A stretch of DNA of 18,039 bases from Flavobacterium psychrophilum (GTDB taxonomy: Bacteria > Bacteroidota > Bacteroidia > Flavobacteriales > Flavobacteriaceae): NCBI GenBank assembly GCA_945866505.1, contig CAMBHH010000052.1, forward strand, positions 1 to 18,039. The letters are read 5' to 3'. Positions 1 to 6,113 of this stretch are shown here, piece by piece; position 1 is the stretch's first letter, and every line of letters begins with the position of its first letter. The notes below the pieces were generated by a model. The model was given only the letters and a program-made list of their open reading frames with translations, had not been told where the DNA came from and searched no databases. The translations under genes and the position numbers were made by a program.

Positions 1-807
1 TATTTTGTCAATTTCATTACTGTTTCCGAAGAAAATAACTTTGTCCTGAATACCCAATTCACGGCATAAATATTCTGCTTTTTCCTTCTCAGGTCCGTCA
101 CCTACCATCATTAATTTGGCTGGAATTTGCTTCTGTATTTGATAAAAAATTTTAATAATATCAGGTATGCGCTTTACCTTTCTAAAATTACTAATGTGTG
201 TAATTATCCTTTCGTTCTCATTTGCCATAACCGATCGACGGCAGGAAATACTGGGATCGATGGTGTTTTTATGCAGTTCTATAAAATTAGGAATCACTTG
301 GATTTCATTTTTTATTTTAAACAATTTCAGCGTGTCGTCTTTCAAACTTTGGGAAACCGAAGTCACAAAATCAGATTTATTGATACTAAAAGTTACAGCA
401 GTTTTATAAAATGGATGGTTCCCTACTAAGGTAATATCGGTTCCGTGAAGCGTGGTAACCATCGGAAGATTAATGCCTTCGTCTTTGAGCATTTGCTTTG
501 CCATGTAACCCGCATAAGCGTGTGGAATAGCATAATGAACGTGCAATAATTCTATTTTATACAACTTGACCATATCAACTAATTTGCTTGACAAAGCCAA
601 TTCGTAGGGTTGAAAATGAAACAAAGGATATTCTGGAACGTTGACCTCGTGATAATGCACATTGGCAGTTAACAAGGCTAATCGGACTGGCTGACTGTAA
701 GTAATAAAATGAATTTCGTGACCACGACGAGCCAACTCAAGACCTAATTCTGTGGCAACTACGCCACTTCCGCCAAAAGTTGGATAACAAACAATTGCTA
801 TTTTCAT
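1..807 (-). CDS. bshA: N-acetyl-alpha-D-glucosaminyl L-malate synthase BshA (partial, C-terminus missing)
   Basis: A GT4-family glycosyltransferase that makes GlcNAc-malate from UDP-GlcNAc and L-malate, the first step of bacillithiol synthesis in the cytosol. The frame runs open from an ATG at 805-807 to the left edge, giving 269 residues; the family is about 380 residues long, so roughly the last 110 are outside the window. The N-terminus has the BshA glycine-rich loop (FGGSGVVATELG, residues 11-22), and TLHGTDITLVGNHPFYK follows near residues 119-135. HISNFRKVKRI and KLMMVGDGPEKEKA mark the start of the second Rossmann domain, which binds the nucleotide sugar. I translated the frame by hand and found no frameshift. 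It lies 96 bp downstream of the 160-residue gene on the same strand. BshB and BshC are not visible here. Family assignment is confident; the exact product rests on close resemblance to Bacteroidota BshA. Confidence 0.93.
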   Translation of the reverse strand, partial: MKIAIVCYPTFGGSGVVATELGLELARRGHEIHFITYSQPVRLALLTANVHYHEVNVPEYPLFHFQPYELALSSKLVDMVKLYKIELLHVHYAIPHAYAGYMAKQMLKDEGINLPMVTTLHGTDITLVGNHPFYKTAVTFSINKSDFVTSVSQSLKDDTLKLFKIKNEIQVIPNFIELHKNTIDPSISCRRSVMANENERIITHISNFRKVKRIPDIIKIFYQIQKQIPAKLMMVGDGPEKEKAEYLCRELGIQDKVIFFGNSNEIDKI

Positions 808-903
808 ATTTGTATTGAAATGAAAAAAACTTAATAAATTAGCATTTCCCGAATTGGAATGATGAATATGTAAAAGGTATAGATCCTACAGCTGAACTTC
901 ATA

Positions 904-1386
904 CTAGAAAAAACGACTGTGCCAACTGTCCATAGCCGGCACTTCCCAAGATTCGTTGTATTCTTCGATATTGTTAACCAGATTATTGAAAACGATAGTG
1001 CTTTCGGTGACCGCTTTTTCTTTGGCCATTTTCTTGAAATCGATCAAGGTTTTGTGTGCAATGTGTTCGCCATTTTTGAACGTAACATTCATTTTATCGA
1101 GCAAATCTACTTTGTATTTTTGTTCTAAATTTTGAATAAACTGAACCGACTTATCAATGGAACAACCTGTCGCAGCTTGCACATCCGGATTTACAGAAAT
1201 AATTATAAATCGATTGTATTTCAGTTGATAGGAACATTCAAGACTAACGCTGTGTGCTTCCCATTTTTCAAGAAAGGAAATCAAATCTGTTTCTATTTCG
1301 GAGAATTCTGCATCCGAAAATTTTCTATTGGACTGGTAAATCCAGATTTTGGATTCTAATGGTAAATTTTCGAAAGGTATAAGCAT
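904..1386 (-). CDS. Conserved 160-residue flavobacterial protein of unknown function
   Basis: A small, soluble, acidic-to-neutral protein with no signal peptide or membrane segment. I recognise it as a family conserved in Flavobacteriaceae that automatic pipelines often name 'ABC transporter ATPase'. That name has no support here: I see no Walker A P-loop, no LSGGQ signature and no Walker B run. Visible features are an amphipathic start (PFENLPLESKIWIYQ), a central hydrophobic strand (NRFIIISVN, residues 58-66) running into ATGCSIDKS (72-80, with Cys75), and a C-terminus ending in WHSRFF. The Cys-Ser-Ile-Asp-Lys-Ser segment is the best candidate for an active or binding site, which is inference. 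It is read after the CCG Fe-S gene across a 145-bp gap filled with a heptamer repeat, and is followed by bshA, so a redox or thiol link is possible but unproven. Confidence 0.85.
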   Translation of the reverse strand: MLIPFENLPLESKIWIYQSNRKFSDAEFSEIETDLISFLEKWEAHSVSLECSYQLKYNRFIIISVNPDVQAATGCSIDKSVQFIQNLEQKYKVDLLDKMNVTFKNGEHIAHKTLIDFKKMAKEKAVTESTIVFNNLVNNIEEYNESWEVPAMDSWHSRFF

Positions 1387-1389
1387 AAT

Positions 1390-1487
1390 TAATTATGAAT
1401 TATGAGTTATGAATTATGAGTTATGAATTATGAGTTATGAATTATGAGTTATAAATTATGAGTTATGAATTATGAGTTATGAATTAA
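1390..1487. repeat. Tandem heptamer/14-bp repeat array upstream of the 160-residue gene
   Basis: Six head-to-tail copies of the 14-mer gaattatgagttat occupy 1397-1480, with one substitution (g to a at 1453); a partial copy flanks each side (taattat at 1390-1396, gaattaa at 1481-1487). The 14-mer is itself two related heptamers, gaattat and gagttat. The array ends three bases before the ATG of the minus-strand gene at 1386, so it would form most of that gene's leader or the intergenic RNA. Such AT-rich heptamer arrays are, from memory, common between genes in Flavobacterium; copy number is probably variable through slippage. Confidence 0.95.
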
Positions 1488-1531
1488 AGTTTGGAATACC
1501 AAAATTCGTAATTTTTAACTCGTAATCGATT

Positions 1532-2323
1532 TTATAAATCCATTGCATTGGCAATTAATTCGGCGATGTCAATTACTTTTACTTCGCCTTCTTTTTCTTT
1601 GTTTTTGATTCCGTCCGTCATCATCGTGTTGCAAAAAGGACAACCAGCGGCAATGATATCGGGTTTGGTTTCAAGGGCATCTTCGGTTCTTTCGATGTTT
1701 ACTTCTTTGTTGCCTTTTTCTGCATCTTTAAACATCTGCGCGCCACCTGCTCCACAGCATAATCCGTTGGCACGAGAACGTTTCATTTCGACTAATTCAG
1801 CATCCAGTTTTTGAATTAAATCTCGCGGAGCTTCATAGATATTGTTGGCTCTTCCTAGATAACAAGGGTCATGAAAAGTGATTCTCTTTCCTTTGAATTG
1901 TCCTCCTTCGATGGTTAGTCTTCCGTCGTCGAGCAAGGATTTCAGGAATTCTGTATGATGCAAAACTTCATATTTTCCACCTAATTCTGGGTATTCGTTT
2001 TTGATTGTATTGAAACAATGCGGACAAGCCGTTACGATTTTTTTCACTTCATAGGCATTCAAAACCTCAATGTTTGTCATCGCCTGCATTTGAAATAAGA
2101 ATTCGTTTCCAGCTCGTTTTGCAGGATCGCCAGAACAACTTTCTTCGGTTCCGAGAACTGCAAAGGGCACCTTGGCACGATTCAAAATTCGGACAAATGC
2201 CTTGGTGATTTTTTTGGCTCTATCATCAAAACTTCCTGCACAACCTACCCAAAACAAAACTTCAGGTTGCTTGCCTTGTGATAGCATTTCGGCCATTGTG
2301 GGTACTATTAAAACTTCTGACAT
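1532..2323 (-). CDS. CCG-domain (HdrB-like) Fe-S protein, cytosolic half of a split EMO-like oxidoreductase
   Basis: A 263-residue soluble protein with two cysteine-rich CCG domains (PF02754), the fold of heterodisulfide reductase subunit B, GlpC, LutA and the C-terminal half of ETF:menaquinone oxidoreductase. The first domain has Cys28 (WVGCAGS), Cys63 (ESCSGDP, one Cys where the canonical motif has CC) and CPHC at 100-103. The second is canonical: Cys154 (HDPCYLGR), CC at 189-190 (GLCCGAGGAQ) and CPFC at 228-231. In known relatives these cysteines bind a non-cubane Fe-S centre that takes part in two-electron chemistry. It sits directly downstream of the membrane 2x[4Fe-4S] gene, which lacks CCG domains, so the two very likely form one complex. 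Quinone reduction with electrons from ETF is an inference from the combined domain set; a lactate- or glycerol-phosphate-type role is an alternative. Confidence 0.88.
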   Translation of the reverse strand: MSEVLIVPTMAEMLSQGKQPEVLFWVGCAGSFDDRAKKITKAFVRILNRAKVPFAVLGTEESCSGDPAKRAGNEFLFQMQAMTNIEVLNAYEVKKIVTACPHCFNTIKNEYPELGGKYEVLHHTEFLKSLLDDGRLTIEGGQFKGKRITFHDPCYLGRANNIYEAPRDLIQKLDAELVEMKRSRANGLCCGAGGAQMFKDAEKGNKEVNIERTEDALETKPDIIAAGCPFCNTMMTDGIKNKEKEGEVKVIDIAELIANAMDL

Positions 2324-2331
2324 ATAAAAAA

Positions 2332-2355
2332 GTTTAAAGGTTTAAGGGTTTAAAG
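2332..2355. repeat. Three 8-bp tandem repeats just upstream of the CCG gene
   Basis: The units gtttaaag (2332-2339), gtttaagg (2340-2347) and gtttaaag (2348-2355) run head to tail. On the minus strand they read ctttaaac, ccttaaac, ctttaaac and end eight bases before the ATG at 2323. Their location matches that of the heptamer arrays upstream of two other minus-strand genes in this window. Confidence 0.85.
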
Positions 2356-2408
2356 TTTTGAAAAACTGAAATCTGAAACCGTTTGTATTATTCATTTATT
2401 ACTTCTCC

Positions 2409-2512
2409 GCGTGAGGGATGGAAGTGGAGCTCTTTTTTTATCCCGTTTTTTTACGGAATAAAAAAAAGCGGGAACGTACAGCCCGACCCGTAGTTTTTAC
2501 GGAGGGTCACGC
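2409..2512. repeat. Folded intergenic element, probable dispersed flavobacterial repeat
   Basis: This 104-bp element is closed by a 6-bp stem, gcgtga (2409-2414) with tcacgc (2507-2512). Inside it are three further stems. A long one pairs 2433-2446 with 2453-2466, with one C/A mismatch and a six-T loop. A second pairs cggg (2469-2472) with cccg (2482-2485). A third pairs ccgta (2488-2492) with tacgg (2498-2502). The sequence is more GC-rich than its surroundings and differs from nearby coding DNA. From memory it resembles elements with 'gagggat.gaagtgg' and 'agcccgacc...cacgccc' ends that are scattered between genes in Flavobacterium genomes; I cannot confirm copy number from one window. It splits the two Fe-S genes, which otherwise look like one operon, and could act as a processing or attenuation site. 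Confidence 0.75.
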
Positions 2513-2522
2513 CCAAATTATT

Positions 2523-3848
2523 CTATTCATTCTTCCAATTCAAGCGATCTTGCTGGTTGTATTGCCACGGCGCTCCATTATTTTCGATATTGGTCATCAT
2601 GGCATTTAATGATGTTGGTGCCGCGCTTTGCTCCATTACCAAATACCGTCGCAAATCGACAATAATCGAAAGCGGACTAATGTTTACCGGACATTCTTCG
2701 ACGCAAGCATTGCAGGATGTACAAGCCCACAACTCTTCGGGCGTGATGTAATCGTTTAATAATGATTTGTTGTCGGGAACAAAAATTCCTTTATTGGCAT
2801 CAATATTTTTACCAACTTCTTCGATTCGGTCTCTCGTATCCATCATAATTTTACGAGGTGATAATTTTTTTCCAGTTAGATTAGCAGGACAAGACGACGT
2901 GCAACGACCACATTCAGTACAAGTGTACGCATTTAATAATTGCACCCAGTTCAAATCCTGAATATCGCTGGCTCCGAATTTCGCTGGAACTGCATTTTCA
3001 GGTGCAGCAGCATACGGATCGGCATTGGGATCCATCATGAGTTTTACTTCATTGGTTACGGATTGTAAATTACTGAGTTGCCCTTTTGGATTTAAATCGG
3101 CAAAATAAGTATTTGGGAATGCCAACAGAATGTGAAGATGTTTAGAATAATACAAATAATTCATAAATATCAAAATTCCAATAATGTGCAACCACCAAAA
3201 CAATTCGTTCAGTAGCATTACCAATTCGCTTGAAACGCCATTAAATAAAGGCTCAATAAATTGACTTACGGGAAAAGAACCTGCTTTGATAAAATGTGAA
3301 AAACCTCCGGGAATATTTTGCAAATGCAAATCGGAAGCGTTCATTAGTAGAAATAATGACATTAAAACCACTTCAAAATAGAGGATGTAATTCGCGTCTT
3401 TTTTGGGGAAACCAGTTAAATCTTTACTGGCAAAACGTTTCAATTTGATTATGTTTCTTCTTACCCAAAAAGCAAATACTGCTACTAAAACCAACAAAGC
3501 TAATATTTCGAACGACGCAATAAGGACATTGTAAAACAATCCCATTGGAGCAAAAATTCGATGCGTTCCAAATAAACCATCAATGATTATTTCAAGTAAT
3601 TCAATATTGATGATGATGAATCCTGTGTAAACAATAATGTGAAGAATTCCGGCAACTGGCCTTTTGACCATTTTGGACTGTCCGAGAGCAATCATTGCCA
3701 TATTTCGCCAACGGGCTTTGGGATTGTCTTTGCGATCTACATCGGTTCCAAGATTAATGTTTCTGACAATTTTTTTAATGTTAGAAAAAAAATAACCAAA
3801 GCCTACAATCAGCAGAATTGCAAATAAAATAGCGCTTAAATATTTCAT
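2523..3848 (-). CDS. Membrane-bound 2x[4Fe-4S] oxidoreductase subunit (HdrE/HdrC-like), membrane half of a split EMO-like enzyme
   Basis: A 441-residue protein with an N-terminal membrane part of five probable helices (about 3-22, 66-90, 104-128, 153-171 and 209-234), like the NarI/HdrE cytochrome b fold. Candidate haem-ligand histidines are His70, His175, His221, His237 and His239. The cytosolic C-terminal part holds two ferredoxin motifs, CTECGRCTSSCP (310-321) and CTSCNACVEECP (376-387), each with four cysteines for a [4Fe-4S] cluster. The C-terminal APWQYNQQDRLNW resembles the conserved end seen in this Fe-S oxidoreductase group. It follows the MCE gene by only 12 bp, suggesting shared transcription, and precedes the CCG gene. 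Together the pair has the same domain order as one-chain EMO (DUF224). The likely role is passing electrons between a soluble donor and menaquinone; the donor (ETF or another) is inferred. Confidence 0.88.
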   Translation of the reverse strand: MKYLSAILFAILLIVGFGYFFSNIKKIVRNINLGTDVDRKDNPKARWRNMAMIALGQSKMVKRPVAGILHIIVYTGFIIINIELLEIIIDGLFGTHRIFAPMGLFYNVLIASFEILALLVLVAVFAFWVRRNIIKLKRFASKDLTGFPKKDANYILYFEVVLMSLFLLMNASDLHLQNIPGGFSHFIKAGSFPVSQFIEPLFNGVSSELVMLLNELFWWLHIIGILIFMNYLYYSKHLHILLAFPNTYFADLNPKGQLSNLQSVTNEVKLMMDPNADPYAAAPENAVPAKFGASDIQDLNWVQLLNAYTCTECGRCTSSCPANLTGKKLSPRKIMMDTRDRIEEVGKNIDANKGIFVPDNKSLLNDYITPEELWACTSCNACVEECPVNISPLSIIVDLRRYLVMEQSAAPTSLNAMMTNIENNGAPWQYNQQDRLNWKNE

Positions 3849-3860
3849 GATTGCTAGTAT

Positions 3861-4817
3861 TTATTTTGAAATGGTATCTTTTGCTGGGGCAACGTACGGT
3901 TTATTTTTCTTTCCGAAAACAGATACATTGACATAACGAGTTGGATGCAGTCTCACATCTTCCAGCAATAATTCTAATTCTTTTGAAGTTTTTTCTAAAT
4001 TATTATATAACCCTTCATCATTGATAAGTTTGCCCATAGAGCCTTTGCCTTCTTGAAGATTTGCCATCATTTTATCTACTTTTTCCAAAGTTTTTTGCAG
4101 ATTTACGACTGTTTTTCCTAAATCGGCTTTGTCTAGCGAATCGGAAATTTTAGAAAAATTGCTTGACACCTTATTTAAATTAGTCACAACTCCATTTATT
4201 TGACCTTTGTTAACATCCAAAATGGTGTTGATACTCGAAGAGGCTTTGTGAAATTGCTCCATAGTCTGGCTTAACTCAGATACACTTTTCTTTAAATCCT
4301 GTTGCCCTTTTATGTCTAAAACATTGTTGATTCCGATCAATAATTCATTAGCATTGTGCATTACTTTTTCGAATTTTTCTTGAAGCGGCACCAATTGCTT
4401 TTTTAAGGATTCGGTCAAATCTAATTCAGACGTACCTATTAAAAATTGACCATCAGCACTTTCGGATGTGTCTTTAAGATTTGGATGAATCGCAATTTGC
4501 TTTCCATCTATAAAACCGGGTTTGTAGATTACAGCTGTGCTGGTTTTTGAGATAGGAAAATCAGTTTTTAACTGTAATTGAACCACTAGTTTTCCTGTGT
4601 TTTTGTCCAAAGTAATTTTGGTCACCTTACCTACAATCAAACCATTGATAGTAACTGAAGCTGATGGAGACAATCCTTCAACGTTATCATATTGCACATA
4701 AAAAGTACGGTATTTATTTAGAAGATCTCTGCCTTTCAGATAACTGTAGCCCCAAATAAATAATAATATTGTCGAGATGACAAGTATAGCGGTTTTAATT
4801 TCTCGTGTTAATTTCAA
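3861..4817 (-). CDS. MCE/MlaD family lipid-transfer protein
   Basis: A 318-residue protein with one N-terminal membrane anchor (about residues 8-26) and a single MCE domain (about 38-115; NVEGLSPSASVTINGLIVGKV is the conserved core, split here by family usage into VEGL and NGLIVGKV). A long helical, coiled-coil-like stretch (about 130-290) follows, with a conserved-looking RLHPTRYVNVSVFG near the end. MCE proteins such as MlaD form periplasmic hexameric rings bound to an ABC transporter (MlaE/MlaF) and move phospholipids between membranes. No MlaE or MlaF gene is present in this window, so any partner is encoded elsewhere. The gene lies between the amidase (55 bp upstream) and the membrane Fe-S gene (12 bp downstream). 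Substrate and direction of transport cannot be read from the sequence. Confidence 0.92.
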   Translation of the reverse strand: MKLTREIKTAILVISTILLFIWGYSYLKGRDLLNKYRTFYVQYDNVEGLSPSASVTINGLIVGKVTKITLDKNTGKLVVQLQLKTDFPISKTSTAVIYKPGFIDGKQIAIHPNLKDTSESADGQFLIGTSELDLTESLKKQLVPLQEKFEKVMHNANELLIGINNVLDIKGQQDLKKSVSELSQTMEQFHKASSSINTILDVNKGQINGVVTNLNKVSSNFSKISDSLDKADLGKTVVNLQKTLEKVDKMMANLQEGKGSMGKLINDEGLYNNLEKTSKELELLLEDVRLHPTRYVNVSVFGKKNKPYVAPAKDTISK

Positions 4818-4872
4818 AGTATATAATTTTAAGCAAATTTAATATAAATAAGTTAAACTTGAAGTTAATAAT

Positions 4873-6033
4873 TTATTTCAGTGCTTCTTGCACACTAATC
4901 ATTTGACCATCTTTAAAAGCAATTAGATAAGCTGAATTGTATCCTTTGGATTTTGCTTCCTGCAATAATTTCTTAGCTTCATCATAATTAGTAGCTTCTC
5001 CATACATATATTTGTAATATTTGCCTTCCGAAGACATTGTAATGTTTTGTAAACCTTTGAAATTGCTAGAAATTAATTCTACTTTTTTTACACTTGCTGA
5101 TAATTGAACTTTAAAAATGGGAGTTGAACTATCATTAGTTGGTAGAGGTTTATTTTCAATATTTACCACTGGCTTTTTGCCAATTGTAGCTGAAGTATCT
5201 TTTAAGGGTTTTTCAATTACTTTTTTGATTGTTCTTTGGTTAACATTATCTGTTGTATCGGTGCCAAAATATTCCCGTTTGTAACTAACAATAGCATCTG
5301 CAATGGCTTGAGCTATTTCGTTTTGCCCTTCTTCAGAGTTTAATAAATTTCCTTCAACAGGATTCGAAATAAATCCAGTTTCGACTAATACTCTTGGCAT
5401 ATACGCTTTGTGAAGTACCATAAATGGGGCTTGTTTTACCCCGCCATGCCTGATACCTTTTCCTAAATCGGCAAATCTATCTTCAATTTTGCCCGCCAAG
5501 GAAATACTATATTCTAAAAATTCTTCCTGCATCAAAGTCATTCCGATCATTGTTTCGGGAGAATTTGGATCGAAACCTTCATACTTTTCTTTGTAATCTT
5601 TCTCTAAGGTTATTACGGAGTTTTCCTTTTTTGCAGCTTCAAGATTTGAAGCCACTTTACTCATCCCCATTACATAGGTTTCAGTTCCTGAAGCCGCGGT
5701 GTTCTTATTAGCGTTACAATGTATTGAAACAAAAATATTGGCATCGGCTCTATTAGCGATATTGGCTCTCTCGATTAAATCAATAAAAACATCCGTTTTT
5801 CGGGTGTAAATGACATCGATTTTGGGATTTTGTTCTAATAATTTTCCAACCTTAAGTACTAAAGCCAAGTTGATGTTTTTTTCAACTCGTCCACTGTAAA
5901 CTGCTCCAAAATCGTGATCTCCGTGCCCAGCATCTAAAGCTACCTTAAAAACACCTGTTTGACTGTACGTAAGAAATGAAACAAAAGCAAAGAAAAATAT
6001 AAATAGGAGTTTGATTTTATTAAAATTATACAT
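4873..6033 (-). CDS. Secreted N-acetylmuramoyl-L-alanine amidase (Amidase_3) with SPOR-like tail
   Basis: Cleaves the amide bond between N-acetylmuramic acid and L-alanine in periplasmic peptidoglycan, as AmiA/B/C enzymes do in cell separation. It starts with a signal peptide (about 1-24, ending LTYSQ). The Amidase_3 domain (about 29-253) shows the zinc ligands His37 (DAGHG), Glu51 (VEKNINL) and His105 (VSIHCNA), and the catalytic Glu218 (RVLVETGFISNP). An insertion at about 123-175 (SKVASNLEAAKKENSVI onward) corresponds to the region that carries an inhibitory helix in some amidases; regulation of that kind is inference. A Lys/Pro/Thr-rich linker (258-304) leads to a SPOR-like domain (305-386; YYKYMYGEATNYDEAKKLL, GYNSAYLI), which would target septal denuded glycan. 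Divergent from lptD and upstream of the MCE gene, it fits an envelope-maintenance cluster. Confidence 0.93.
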   Translation of the reverse strand: MYNFNKIKLLFIFFFAFVSFLTYSQTGVFKVALDAGHGDHDFGAVYSGRVEKNINLALVLKVGKLLEQNPKIDVIYTRKTDVFIDLIERANIANRADANIFVSIHCNANKNTAASGTETYVMGMSKVASNLEAAKKENSVITLEKDYKEKYEGFDPNSPETMIGMTLMQEEFLEYSISLAGKIEDRFADLGKGIRHGGVKQAPFMVLHKAYMPRVLVETGFISNPVEGNLLNSEEGQNEIAQAIADAIVSYKREYFGTDTTDNVNQRTIKKVIEKPLKDTSATIGKKPVVNIENKPLPTNDSSTPIFKVQLSASVKKVELISSNFKGLQNITMSSEGKYYKYMYGEATNYDEAKKLLQEAKSKGYNSAYLIAFKDGQMISVQEALK

Positions 6034-6086
6034 AAATCTAAAAGTTAATTAAATTAAAACACTAAAGCTATAATGTATTATTTGAC

Positions 6087-6095
6087 TATTTTTGC
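6087..6095 (+). promoter_or_regulatory. Candidate Bacteroidota -7 promoter box for lptD
   Basis: The sequence tatttttgc matches the Bacteroidota sigma -7 consensus TAnnTTTG exactly. It lies in the 80-bp divergent region between the amidase and lptD starts. No clear -33 TTG/TTTG box is seen at the usual distance upstream (about 6061-6068). A transcript starting about 7 bases beyond the box, near 6101, would leave only about 12 bases before the TTG at 6114, but about 64 before the TTG at 6165. Confidence 0.4.
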
Positions 6096-6113
6096 CAAAA
6101 TTAATATGTAAGT

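Noticed and set aside
167..429. Short plus-strand open frames inside bshA
   Set aside because: The minus-strand frame encodes recognisable BshA motifs throughout this interval, so the plus-strand frames are shadows.
904..1386. ABC transporter ATPase assignment
   Set aside because: The chain is 160 residues long and lacks Walker A, the ABC signature and Walker B.
1390..1487. Repeat array considered as a CRISPR
   Set aside because: Units are 7/14 bp and contiguous, with no spacers and no cas genes nearby.
6106..6108. ATG just upstream of lptD
   Set aside because: It is out of frame with lptD and is followed directly by a TAA stop.
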